From Stutzerimonas stutzeri (lineage in GTDB: Bacteria; Pseudomonadota; Gammaproteobacteria; Pseudomonadales; Pseudomonadaceae): a stretch of DNA of 64,000 nucleotides. The stretch spans positions 1 through 64,000 of the forward strand of contig NZ_JAMOIH010000002.1 in NCBI RefSeq assembly GCF_024448955.1, written 5' to 3'. The position numbers and the translations under genes are program-made. Below, in pieces: positions 26,952 to 36,110 of this stretch (within the stretch, counting starts at the first letter, position 1; the number at the start of each line of letters is the position of its first letter). The notes beneath the pieces were generated by a model. That model was not told where the DNA came from. It made no database searches and was given only the letters and a program-made list of their open reading frames with translations.

Positions 26952-29900
26952 ATGCTCAGTCTCTACCACGCTCCCGATCTGGAAACCCTCGGCGAACTGG
27001 CGACCACCTTGCTTGCCCAGCCACTGAGCGACCCCTTCGCACCGGCGCTGGTCGTGGTGCCGAGCCAGGGCATGGGCCGTTGGCTGACGCTGGAACTGGC
27101 GCGCAAGCAAGGCATTGCCATGCAGCTGGAAATGCAGTTGCCGGCTAAGTTCGTCTGGGACCTGAGCCGCACGGTGCTGGGCAGCCTGCCGGAGCAATCG
27201 GCATTTTCCCCTTCGACCCTGACCTGGCGCCTCTATGGTTGGCTGTGCGAGCCGTCCAACCTGGAATTGGCGCCCCGTCTGGCGCAATATCTCGACGGCG
27301 GCGACGAGCGTCGGCGGCTGTCACTGGCAGCGAAGATCGCCGACGTTTTGGACCAATACTTGCTCTATCGCGACGACTGGTTAGCTGCGTGGGAGCGCGG
27401 GGCGACGTTCGATCTTGGTCCCGATGAAGCCTGGCAGGCGCTGCTCTGGCGCGAGCTGACCAAGGACGGCCATCCGCATCGTGCCCGTCTGCTCGATGAT
27501 TTGCTGCAGCGGCTCTATAGCGACGAGCCTTTACCCGGCCTGCCCGAGCGGCTGCTGGTGTTCGGCATCAGCAGCCTGCCGCCGCATCACTTGCGTGTGC
27601 TCGATGGGCTGGCTCGGCATATCGAGGTGGTGGTCTGCGCGCTCAACCCGAGCCGCGAAGCCTGGGGCGAGATCCGCGATATTCGCGAGCTGGCGCGGCA
27701 ACCAGAGAGCGGTGTCGATGATTGGTATCTCGATGTCGGTCATCCACTGCTGGCGAGCCTGGGCAAGCAGGGCCGCGACTTCTTCGATTCGCTGTTCAGC
27801 CTCGCGACGAGCGAAGGTCGCCAGGAAATCGGCCTGTATTCCGAAGACGCAGATCTGCGCGACGACAGCCTGCTGCACGCGCTGCAGAACGACATCCTGC
27901 GCTTGCGCACCCGCTTGCCCGACGAGCGCATGACACTGGCCGAGGATGACCGCTCGCTGGAAGTGCATATCGCTCATTCGCCGTTGCGCGAAGTGGAGAT
28001 TCTTCACGATCAATTGTTGGCACGCTTCGCCGCCGATCCGGCGTTAAGCCCGGATCAGGTGGTGGTGCTGACCCCTGATATCGAGCGCTACGCGCCCTTT
28101 ATCGAAGCGGTGTTTGCCCCGCGCGAAGGCAGCCCGCGAATTCCCTACAGCCTCGCCGACCGCAGCCTGCGCGCCGAGCTGCCATTGATCGAAGCATTCC
28201 TAGAATTGCTGATGCTGGCGCAGAGCCGTTTCGCCGCCGAGGAAATCCTCGCCTGGCTGGAGCAACCGGCCATCGCCCGTCGCGCCGGGATCGAAAGCGA
28301 AGACCTGCCGCTGCTGCGCGACTGGCTGCGCGAGGCGGGTGTGCGCTGGGGCCGCGATGGCAGCCAGCGGGCGCGACTGGGCTTGCCGGACGAATCCGCC
28401 TTCACCTGGCGACAGGGGCTGGATCGGTTGCTACTGGGCTTCGCTGCGCCACCGCAACTGGCCGGCGACTCTGCGCCGCTGCTCGGTGAGCATTGGCCGC
28501 TGGATGCGCTGGAAGGCGCGCGAGGCCAGCTGCTGGGTCGGTTGGTAGAGTTCGTCGAGCGCCTCGGCAAACTGGCCGATCAGCTGGCCCGGCCACGCCC
28601 GCTGGGTGAGTGGGCGGACGACCTGCAAATCTTGCTCGACAACCTATTCGACGAACGCGAGGCCGGCGACACCCTGCTGTTGCTGTCCCAGGCCTGTGCT
28701 TCACTGCGCGACCAGGCGCAGGCTGCGGACCTCGAGCGCCCCATCGAGCTGGAACTGGTGCATCAGCAGCTCAGCGCCGCGCTGCAGCAGGGCGGTGGCG
28801 CCTCGGGTTTTCTCACCGGTGCGGTGACCTTCTGCACCATGGTGCCAATGCGCAGCCTACCGTTTCGCGTGGTCTGCCTGCTCGGCCTGGATGACGGCGC
28901 CTTTCCCCGGCGCACGCCGCCGTCGGGCTTCGACCTGATCGGCCGCCATCCGCGGCGGGGCGATCGTGCGCGGCGACTGGATGACCGTTACCTGCTGCTG
29001 GAAACCCTGCTGTCGGCGCGCGAGGCGCTGTATCTGTCGTATGTCGGCCGCGACCCGCGCGACAACGCCGTGCTGCCGCCTTCGGTACTGCTCAGCGAAG
29101 TGCTGGAAGCGGTCGACATGACCGCCAAATGTAGGAGCGAGCTTGCTCGCGAATCTGCCAACACCGATGCCTCGCAGCCGATAAAACCCAAGGCCAGCCA
29201 GAAGATTCTCATCGCCCATCCGCTGCAGCCCTTCTCGCCACGCAACTTCAACGGCGCGCTCTGCGCCGGCTATTCGCTGCCCTGGTTCCGCGCCGCCCAG
29301 CGCCTGGCCGAACCGCCGCGGACACAAGTGCAACCCTTTACCAGTCTGCTTGCCGAGCCCGACGAGGCCTGGCTGACCATCGAGCCGTCCCAGCTGTTGC
29401 AGTGCTTCCGCCATCCGGCGCGCTTCCTGCTCGAACAGCGCCTGGGTCTGCGCCTGGCCGATGACCAGGAGGCGCTTGCCAGCGATGAGCCCTTCGACCT
29501 GGAAATGCCCGCTTGGAACGGCCTGCGTCGTCTGTCGCTGCAAGCGCTGGAGCACGGCTGGAGCGATGAGGAAGAGCGCCGCATGGCCTGCGCCGCCGGC
29601 TGGCTGCCCACCGGCGAGCTGGGTCAGGTGCTGTGGGGCAAGCTGCGCGGTCCGGTGCGGGCATTCGCTCCGCGACTGTTCGAGCTGCGTCCCGAAGAGG
29701 TTGCCGAACCGCTGGCCGTGGACATCACCCTGGCCGGCGTGCGGGTGCACGGCTGGCTCGACGGTGTGACTCCGGGCGGGCTGTTCGGCTGGAAGCTCGG
29801 TCGCCTCGGCGAATGGGACCTGCCGCCATTCTGGCTGCGCCATCTGCTGCTCAACCTGTCCGCCACGCCGGGTACCGAACGCAACAGCCTGATGCTGTCG

Positions 29901-30266
29901 CCGGCCGGTGACTGGCAACTGGGTCCGCTGGCAAACGCCGCGCAACTGCTTGAATCCTGGCTGGCCGCCTATCGCTGCGCGATCCGTGAACCGCTGCCGC
30001 TGTTGCCGCGCAGCAGCCATGCCTTCGCCAAGAGCTACCGCAAACCGGCCCGTGGCAGCGAACCGCTCGACTGCGCCCGCAAGCGCGCCCGCGAAGCCTG
30101 GCTGGGCGCCGAATTCAGCCCCATCGCCGCCGAATCCGAAGACCCCTGGAACGCCCTGGCCTTCCGCGACCGCGATCCCTTGGGCGAGCGTTTCGAAGCC
30201 CTGGCCGAACAGCTGATCGGCCCGGCCCTGGATGCCCTGGCCCAGGACGAGGAGCAAGACGCATGA
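26952..30266 (+). CDS. recC: Exodeoxyribonuclease V gamma subunit RecC
   Basis: RecC is the Chi-recognising, DNA-splitting subunit of RecBCD, which processes double-strand ends for RecA. The 1104 residues start at MLSLYHAPDLETLGELA, the family N-terminus; the frame is open 38 codons upstream. Typical blocks are VVPSQGMGRWLTLELA, FGISSLPPHHLRVLDGLA and the inactive-nuclease-like C-terminal domain. An unusual tract at about residues 727-749 (CRSELARES...) is encoded by a REP palindrome inserted in frame, in what looks like a linker. It is the first gene of recC-recB-recD; the gaps to recB and recD contain REP-like palindromes. Confidence 0.95.
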   Translation: MLSLYHAPDLETLGELATTLLAQPLSDPFAPALVVVPSQGMGRWLTLELARKQGIAMQLEMQLPAKFVWDLSRTVLGSLPEQSAFSPSTLTWRLYGWLCEPSNLELAPRLAQYLDGGDERRRLSLAAKIADVLDQYLLYRDDWLAAWERGATFDLGPDEAWQALLWRELTKDGHPHRARLLDDLLQRLYSDEPLPGLPERLLVFGISSLPPHHLRVLDGLARHIEVVVCALNPSREAWGEIRDIRELARQPESGVDDWYLDVGHPLLASLGKQGRDFFDSLFSLATSEGRQEIGLYSEDADLRDDSLLHALQNDILRLRTRLPDERMTLAEDDRSLEVHIAHSPLREVEILHDQLLARFAADPALSPDQVVVLTPDIERYAPFIEAVFAPREGSPRIPYSLADRSLRAELPLIEAFLELLMLAQSRFAAEEILAWLEQPAIARRAGIESEDLPLLRDWLREAGVRWGRDGSQRARLGLPDESAFTWRQGLDRLLLGFAAPPQLAGDSAPLLGEHWPLDALEGARGQLLGRLVEFVERLGKLADQLARPRPLGEWADDLQILLDNLFDEREAGDTLLLLSQACASLRDQAQAADLERPIELELVHQQLSAALQQGGGASGFLTGAVTFCTMVPMRSLPFRVVCLLGLDDGAFPRRTPPSGFDLIGRHPRRGDRARRLDDRYLLLETLLSAREALYLSYVGRDPRDNAVLPPSVLLSEVLEAVDMTAKCRSELARESANTDASQPIKPKASQKILIAHPLQPFSPRNFNGALCAGYSLPWFRAAQRLAEPPRTQVQPFTSLLAEPDEAWLTIEPSQLLQCFRHPARFLLEQRLGLRLADDQEALASDEPFDLEMPAWNGLRRLSLQALEHGWSDEEERRMACAAGWLPTGELGQVLWGKLRGPVRAFAPRLFELRPEEVAEPLAVDITLAGVRVHGWLDGVTPGGLFGWKLGRLGEWDLPPFWLRHLLLNLSATPGTERNSLMLSPAGDWQLGPLANAAQLLESWLAAYRCAIREPLPLLPRSSHAFAKSYRKPARGSEPLDCARKRAREAWLGAEFSPIAAESEDPWNALAFRDRDPLGERFEALAEQLIGPALDALAQDEEQDA
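29131..29153 (+). repeat. REP element inside the recC reading frame
   Basis: The sequence begins GTAGGAGCGAGCTTGCTCGC and continues GAA, the classic Pseudomonas REP core. It is translated as part of recC (Arg-Ser-Glu-Leu-Ala-Arg-Glu) without a stop or frameshift. The same element occurs as an inverted pair at 49013-49077. Confidence 0.88.
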
Positions 30267-30290
30267 GCCTGTCGATTCTTTGCCCCCACC

Positions 30291-30351
30291 GTAGGGTGGG
30301 CTCCGCGCACCGCATGCATCGAGGCTTGGTGGTGCGCGGAGCGCACCCTAC
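30291..30351. repeat. Inverted palindromic repeats between recC and recB
   Basis: Two 21-base arms starting GTAGGGTGGGCTCCGCGCACC (30291-30311) and its inverse (30331-30351), matching at 20 of 21 positions with a 19-base loop. It is a variant of the GTAGGGTGGGC family. It can fold into a strong hairpin in the recCBD message. Confidence 0.88.
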
Positions 30352-30447
30352 GAAAAGCTCATGCACTGTGGAGCGGTCCCTCCGTGGCCGTACCGCTTCG
30401 TCGCGAAAGCGTGCTGACAAACCCCATGTCGCCTCCGGGGGGTTCGC

Positions 30448-33400
30448 ATGAAATTGGACCTGCTCGATTCTCCCTTTGACGGCCGCTCGCTGATAGAGGC
30501 CAGTGCCGGCACCGGCAAGACCTGGACGCTCACGGCTCTTTACGCCCGCCTGCTACTGGAGCGGCAACTGTCGGTAGGCCAGATCCTCGTCGTGACCTAC
30601 ACCACCGCGGCCACCGCCGAGCTGCGCGAGCGCATCCGCGCGCGGCTGGCCGATCTGCTGGCCGTTTATGAGGGCTCGCCAAGCGACGACGACTTCCTCA
30701 ATCGCCTCCATGCCCGCTACCCGGACGAAGCCTCACGACGCCGCCTGCTGCTGGCGGTACACGGCTTCGACGAGGCGGCGATCTTCACCATTCACGGCTT
30801 CTGCCAGCGTGCCTTGCAGGACGCGGCCTTCGAGGCGGGCGGCGACTTTGATAGTGAGCTGACCGCCGACGACCGCGAGATCATCGATGCCCTACTCGCC
30901 GATGCCTGGCGTAGCGAGCTGGCCGATGCCGATCCAGCCTGGGCGCGGTTTCTAGCCAAGAGCCGGATCACCCCGCTGTGGTTGCGCCAGCGTTTGCGCA
31001 GCCATCTGGGCAAGCCCTATCTGCGTGTCGAGCCACAGGGCGGGATCGTTGCGGCCGATCTGCGTCCGGTCGAGGCGGCTTGGCATCGCGCTGCGGCCCT
31101 CTGGCAGGAGGCCGGTACTGCCTGGGTCGCCGAGTTGTTGGCCCACGGTGGTCTCAACCAGAACACCCACAAAAGCATCAAGTTCGAACTCTGGCGTAGC
31201 GAGCTGGACGGCTATTTCGCTGACCCCGCGGTGATGTTCGACCTGCCAGACGGCGCCGCCAAGTTCGGCGTGCGCGCCTTGAGCAAGGCCTGCAAGAAGG
31301 GTTTCGACGCGCCCGTCTGCGAGCTGGCTCACGCGCTGGATGAGCTGTCCGACCGCGTGGCAGAGGCGCTACCGGCGGGCAAGCAACGGCTGATTGCGCT
31401 ACAGGTTGCGCTGCTTGAACGGCTCAACCGCGAACTGCCGGAGCGTAAAGCGGCGCAGCGGTTGTTGGCGTTCGACGACCTGCTCAATCGCCTGGATCAG
31501 GCGCTTCAGGGACCGGTTGGTGAGGATCTGGCCGCCTCGCTGCGCGCCACCTATCCGCTGGCGCTGATTGATGAGTTCCAGGATACCGACCCGATCCAGT
31601 ACGCCATCTTCGACCGCATCTACGCCACGGGCAGTCCGGCCTCGCTGTGCTTTGTCGGCGACCCAAAGCAGGCGATCTACGCCTTTCGTGGCGCCGATCT
31701 GGCGACCTATATCACCGCGCGCAACCAGGCCGACCGGCCCTATAACCTGCCGATCAACTACCGCTCAACGCCGGCATTGATTGACGCGCTGAACCGGCTG
31801 TTCACCCATCCGCAACCCTTCGCCCAGAACGACCTGCAGTACCCGCCAGTGGGCGCTGCCGAAAAATCGCGCGCGCAACTGCGCCTGGTGGAGGAGGCCG
31901 AGGCGGCGCCGTTGTCGCTGGTCTGGCTTGGCGACGATCCGCTGGGCAAGGGTGAAGCCGCGCAACTGGCGGCGGGCGACACCGCACGGCGCATCGCCCT
32001 GCAACTGGCAGCTGCCGCCGAGGGCCGGGCTGGCTTCGACAAGGACGGCAGGTTCACCCCACTGAAGGGGGGCGACATCGCAGTCCTGGTGGCCAACCAC
32101 CGCCAGGCCGGGATGATTGCCGACGAGCTGGCCGCACGTGGCGTGCCCAGTGTGCGTCGCGGGCGCGACAGCGTCTGGCGCAGCGAAGAGGCCACGGAGC
32201 TCGCCGCGGTGCTCGCCGCCTATGCCGAACCGGGTCGCGAGGGTTTGCTGCGTTACGCTCTGGCTACGCGCATGCTAGGCCGCAGCGCCGCCGATCTCGC
32301 CCGCTGCCAGGATGATCAGCTGCAGTGGGACGCCGAGCGCGAAGCCGCCGAGCGTTATCACCAGCTCTGGCAGCAACAGGGCTTCATGCGTGTGTTCCGT
32401 GCCTGGCTCGACGAGCAGGCAGTGGCCGAGCGGCTGCTGGCGCGGGTTGATGGCGAGCGTCGGCTGACCAATCTGCTGCACCTGGGCGAATTGCTGCAGG
32501 CCGAGAGCCTGTTGCGCCCCGGCCTCGAACCCTTGCTCGCCTGGTTCAACGCGCAGCGCGGCAGCGAAGGCGCCGGCGAAGAAGCGTTGCTGCGCCTGGA
32601 AAGCGATGCCGAGCGGGTCCAGATCGTCACCATTCACACCAGCAAGGGCCTTGAATACCCGTTGGTGTTCTGCCCCTTTCTCTGGGACGGCAAGTTGCTC
32701 GGTAAGAACCGCGACAGCGCCCGTTGCCATGACGAACACGGCCAGCCGCTGCTGGATTTGGGCAGTGGCGAATTGGAGGAAAACCTCGAACGTGCCCGCC
32801 AGGAAGTCTTCGCCGAGCAGTTGCGCCTGGCCTACGTCGCGCTGACCCGTGCCCGTGATCGGCTCTGGCTGCACTGGGGTCCGGTGTGCCTGTGCAAGCC
32901 GAAGAAGGATGGCAGCCTGGCGGATGAAGGCCTGCACAGCAGCGCCCTGGCCTGGCTGCTGCACGGCCGTGAACTTGCGGGCGCACAGCCGTTGGCCGAG
33001 CTGGGCAATCATCTGGCCGATCTCAACGGCGCCAGCCTGCGCCTGGCCATCGAGCGGCTGGTTCAGGGGAGCGAGGGCAGCATGGCCTGCCTGCCACTCG
33101 AACAACGCGAAGCCAGCGCTCATGGCCCAGGCCGCGCGGCACCGCCGCAGCAGTTGTCGCAGCTCAACCGCAGCCTGCACAGCGCCTGGCGTATCGGCAG
33201 CTTTTCCGGTTTGGCCGCCGGCATGCACATGGAAGCGCCGGACCGCGACGCCCTGGCGATTCCTGATGCCGGCGAACCGGGCAGCGGCTTTTTCGCCTTC
33301 CCTCGCGGTGCACGTGCCGGTACCTGCCTGCATGCGATTCTCGAAGACTGGGCACGCGGCAAGGGCGAGCTGTCGGAGCTCGTCGAGCCGGCGTTGCAGG

Positions 33401-33993
33401 CCTATGGGCTGCCGCTGGAGTGGAAAGAGGTCGCCTCCGCCCATCTGCAACAGGTCCTGGAGACCGACCTGGATGGCGCCGGCCTAAGCCTTTCCGACCT
33501 GCAAGCCGCACGGCGATTACCCGAGCTGGGCTTCACCTTTCCGGTTCAGGATCTCGATGTGATGCGCTTGCGAACCCTGTTGACCGACCCGGCCAACGGC
33601 CTTGCCGCGCCGCTGCGCGAGGCGGCGGCACGCCTGGAGTTCGACAGCCTCAAGGGCTTTCTCAAAGGCTTTATCGACCTGACCTTCGAGCACGACGGGC
33701 GCTGGTACATCGCGGACTACAAGTCCAACTGGCTCGGCCCGGACGCGAGCTACTACGGCGGCGAGCGGCTGCTGCAGGCGCTGGCGGGCGAACACTATTA
33801 CCTGCAATACCTGATCTACCTGGTGGCGCTGCGCCGCTTCCTGCGCCAGCGCCTGGCAGACTTCCGCGACGAGCAACTCGGCGGCGCGTTCTACCTATTC
33901 CTGCGCGGCATGCCCGAGGCGGGCGTTTATTTCGCACGGCCGGACGATGCGCTGCTCGATGCGCTGGATCGGTTGTTCGAGGAGGGTAGATGA
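30448..33993 (+). CDS. recB: Exodeoxyribonuclease V beta subunit RecB
   Basis: RecB is the 3'-5' helicase and only nuclease of RecBCD. At 1181 residues it matches E. coli RecB (1180). Walker A is in LIEASAGTGKTWTLTALYARLL near residue 17, the SF1 helicase blocks LIDEFQDTDPIQYAIF, FVGDPKQAIYAFRGAD and VQIVTIHTSKGLEYPLVF follow, then the C-terminal nuclease domain. There D1077, D1090 and K1092 (in GFIDLTF and IADYKSN) have the same spacing as the catalytic D1067/D1080/K1082 of E. coli. Start ATG at MKLDLLDSPFDGRSL. It lies 181 bases after recC. Confidence 0.97.
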   Translation: MKLDLLDSPFDGRSLIEASAGTGKTWTLTALYARLLLERQLSVGQILVVTYTTAATAELRERIRARLADLLAVYEGSPSDDDFLNRLHARYPDEASRRRLLLAVHGFDEAAIFTIHGFCQRALQDAAFEAGGDFDSELTADDREIIDALLADAWRSELADADPAWARFLAKSRITPLWLRQRLRSHLGKPYLRVEPQGGIVAADLRPVEAAWHRAAALWQEAGTAWVAELLAHGGLNQNTHKSIKFELWRSELDGYFADPAVMFDLPDGAAKFGVRALSKACKKGFDAPVCELAHALDELSDRVAEALPAGKQRLIALQVALLERLNRELPERKAAQRLLAFDDLLNRLDQALQGPVGEDLAASLRATYPLALIDEFQDTDPIQYAIFDRIYATGSPASLCFVGDPKQAIYAFRGADLATYITARNQADRPYNLPINYRSTPALIDALNRLFTHPQPFAQNDLQYPPVGAAEKSRAQLRLVEEAEAAPLSLVWLGDDPLGKGEAAQLAAGDTARRIALQLAAAAEGRAGFDKDGRFTPLKGGDIAVLVANHRQAGMIADELAARGVPSVRRGRDSVWRSEEATELAAVLAAYAEPGREGLLRYALATRMLGRSAADLARCQDDQLQWDAEREAAERYHQLWQQQGFMRVFRAWLDEQAVAERLLARVDGERRLTNLLHLGELLQAESLLRPGLEPLLAWFNAQRGSEGAGEEALLRLESDAERVQIVTIHTSKGLEYPLVFCPFLWDGKLLGKNRDSARCHDEHGQPLLDLGSGELEENLERARQEVFAEQLRLAYVALTRARDRLWLHWGPVCLCKPKKDGSLADEGLHSSALAWLLHGRELAGAQPLAELGNHLADLNGASLRLAIERLVQGSEGSMACLPLEQREASAHGPGRAAPPQQLSQLNRSLHSAWRIGSFSGLAAGMHMEAPDRDALAIPDAGEPGSGFFAFPRGARAGTCLHAILEDWARGKGELSELVEPALQAYGLPLEWKEVASAHLQQVLETDLDGAGLSLSDLQAARRLPELGFTFPVQDLDVMRLRTLLTDPANGLAAPLREAAARLEFDSLKGFLKGFIDLTFEHDGRWYIADYKSNWLGPDASYYGGERLLQALAGEHYYLQYLIYLVALRRFLRQRLADFRDEQLGGAFYLFLRGMPEAGVYFARPDDALLDALDRLFEEGR

Positions 33994-34067
33994 TGCGAGA
34001 AGCATGTTCTGTGAAGTGGGGCGAGAGGTTTGCATCAGCGCAACGCCCATGTGGTGCTGCACGTTTT

Positions 34068-34149
34068 GGTGGGCTAAAGCTCACCCTACAGGTGGCAAGC
34101 CTGGAGCCGGCGCGCTCCAATTTTTCTGTAGGGTGGGCTTCAGCCCACC
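34068..34149. repeat. Inverted pair of GTAGGGTGGGC repeats between recB and recD
   Basis: Copy one (34068-34089, GGTGGGCTAAAGCTCACCCT...) and copy two in opposite orientation (34128-34149) are 38 bases apart, forming a BIME-like unit in the 196-base gap. Confidence 0.88.
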
Positions 34150-34189
34150 GCTTGAACGGCGCGACGCCTACCGCGTGGAGGGACGCGCA

Positions 34190-36028
34190 ATGACGCTTCG
34201 CTCGGACCTGCCGCTCGGCCCGTTGGAGCGTGCCTTCATTGACAGTTTGCGGCGCCTCGATCCAATGGCATCCGAGCCGGTGCTGCTCGGCGCCGCGCTG
34301 TGCTGCGAGGCGCTTGGTAACGGCGACGTCTGTTTGCTACTGGGGAGCCTGGCCGGTAAGCGGCCCTGGCCGGATCATGATGTCAGCCTGCCGCCACTCG
34401 CTAGCTGGCGTGAGCATCTGAAGATATCCCCGCTGGTCGGTGGGCCCGATGACTACGCACCGCTCACGCTCGTCGGCGACCGCCTCTATCTGTCCCGTTA
34501 CCAAGCTTACGAACAACAGCTGGCCGAACAGCTGCTGTCCCGCTCGGCGGATGTGCCTGAGGTGGACGAACCGCAGCTCAGCGACAGCCTGGCGCGGTTG
34601 TTCGACTTCAATCAGCAGAGCCCCGACTGGCAACGGCTGGCTGCAGCGCAGGCGGTGCGGCGTCGGCTGGCGGTGATTTCCGGCGGCCCCGGCACAGGCA
34701 AGACCACGACCGTAGTGCGGTTGCTGGCTGCGCTGCTGGAGCAGCCCGGAGCCGAGCGCCTCGCCATCGGCCTGGCCGCGCCCACCGGCAAGGCGGCGGC
34801 GCGCATGGCCGAGGCGATCCGCAACGCCAAGGCCAATTTACCGATAAGCGATGCGCTCAAGGACGCGCTGCCGGATGAGGCACGCACGCTGCATCGCCTG
34901 CTCGGCAGCCGTGGCGACAGCCCGAAAGTCCGTCACGACGCAGCCAACCCGCTGCCGCTGGACGTGCTGGTGGTGGACGAGGCGTCGATGGTCGATCTGG
35001 CATTGATGGCCAAGCTGGTCGTCGCACTTCCGCCAAAGGCACGGCTGATCCTGCTCGGCGACAAGGATCAACTGGCGGCGGTGGAGGCCGGTGCGGTGTT
35101 CGCCGAGCTCTGCGAAGGGCGCGGCTTTGACGCCCAGGCAGCGGGCGACTTGCAGCGCATCACCGGGCAAAGCGTGCCGGTCGAGACGCCGCGCTCGCGC
35201 CTGGGTGATGCGGTGGTGCTGCTGACCCACAGCCATCGCTTCGCCGGCGACAGTGGCATCGGCGAACTGGCGCGGCGGATCAACGGTGGCGACGCCAAGG
35301 GTACCGCCGCGTTGCTGCAGGAAGGCCGCGTCGATCTGGCCTGGAACGCGGCGCCCAGCCCCAACACGCTGATCGAACGCCTAGAACAGGGCTATGCGCC
35401 TTATCTACAGGCGGCACGGCAGTCGGATCCGACTGCAGCGTTCGATGCCTTCAACGGCTTTCGCGCGCTGACGGCTCAGCGCGAAGGTGCCTTTGGCGTC
35501 ACCGGCCTCAACGAGGCGCTGGAAGCGCGCTTCAAACGGCGCCTCGGCGTGCCGGCACGCGAACGCTGGTATCCCGGCCGTGCAGTGATGGTCCGGCAGA
35601 ACGACTACGCGCTGGGGCTGTTCAACGGCGACATTGGTCTATGTCTGAAAACCGAGCACGGCCTGCGGGTGTTTTTCGAGGGTGATGAAGGTTATCGCGG
35701 CTTCGCCCCGGCGCGGCTGCCAAGCCACGACAGCGCCTTCGCCATGACCGTGCACAAGAGCCAGGGCTCGGAGTTCGATGAGGTGCTGCTGGCGCTACCC
35801 GAACAGCCCAGCCCACTGCTGACCCGCTCGCTGTTTTACACCGGCATTACCCGCGCCAAGCGTAAGGTCGAGATCTGGGCGCTGCCGGCGCGGCTCGCCG
35901 AGGCGGTGAATACACGAGCCGAGCGAGCAGCAGGCTTGGCGCAACGGCTGGCACGGAGCAGGCAGGAGTCGGAGAGAGGCGATCCGGATAAGCTTGCCGA
36001 GCCGATAGAGCAGCTTGGTTTGTTCTAG
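34190..36028 (+). CDS. recD: Exodeoxyribonuclease V alpha subunit RecD
   Basis: RecD is the 5'-3' helicase of RecBCD. The 612 residues fit the family (608 in E. coli). Walker A is SGGPGTGKTTT (about 164-174), Walker B LVVDEASMVDL, then LILLGDKDQLAAVEAGAVF, LTHSHRF and the C-terminal SF1 motif FAMTVHKSQGSEFDEVLLALP. The start ATG lies in GGGACGCGCAATGACG; the open frame runs 81 codons further upstream but through the REP pair, which is not protein-like. Last gene of recCBD. Confidence 0.96.
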   Translation: MTLRSDLPLGPLERAFIDSLRRLDPMASEPVLLGAALCCEALGNGDVCLLLGSLAGKRPWPDHDVSLPPLASWREHLKISPLVGGPDDYAPLTLVGDRLYLSRYQAYEQQLAEQLLSRSADVPEVDEPQLSDSLARLFDFNQQSPDWQRLAAAQAVRRRLAVISGGPGTGKTTTVVRLLAALLEQPGAERLAIGLAAPTGKAAARMAEAIRNAKANLPISDALKDALPDEARTLHRLLGSRGDSPKVRHDAANPLPLDVLVVDEASMVDLALMAKLVVALPPKARLILLGDKDQLAAVEAGAVFAELCEGRGFDAQAAGDLQRITGQSVPVETPRSRLGDAVVLLTHSHRFAGDSGIGELARRINGGDAKGTAALLQEGRVDLAWNAAPSPNTLIERLEQGYAPYLQAARQSDPTAAFDAFNGFRALTAQREGAFGVTGLNEALEARFKRRLGVPARERWYPGRAVMVRQNDYALGLFNGDIGLCLKTEHGLRVFFEGDEGYRGFAPARLPSHDSAFAMTVHKSQGSEFDEVLLALPEQPSPLLTRSLFYTGITRAKRKVEIWALPARLAEAVNTRAERAAGLAQRLARSRQESERGDPDKLAEPIEQLGLF

Positions 36029-36073
36029 AAACATGAGCGGGAGAATCGATACTGTTCCCTGTCGTCCGGTTGT

Positions 36074-36110
36074 GGTGTAATTTCACCCACTTGCTGGATG
36101 AAATTACACC
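36074..36110. promoter_or_regulatory. Perfect 12-base inverted repeat abutting the DUF4143 ATPase start codon
   Basis: Arms GGTGTAATTTCA (36074-36085) and TGAAATTACACC (36099-36110) are separated by 13 bases. The right arm ends at the base before ATG. The sequence is AT-rich compared with its surroundings. It could be an operator for an autoregulator or a hairpin hiding the ribosome site. No normal Shine-Dalgarno fits between it and the ATG; the only GGA lies in the loop. Confidence 0.75.

Noticed and set aside
28857..30257. 466-codon open frame opposite recC
   Set aside because: Shadow of recC; no start signal or motif.
33947..34189. Upstream extension of recD by 81 codons
   Set aside because: It passes through recB's end and the REP pair, and the residues do not resemble RecD.
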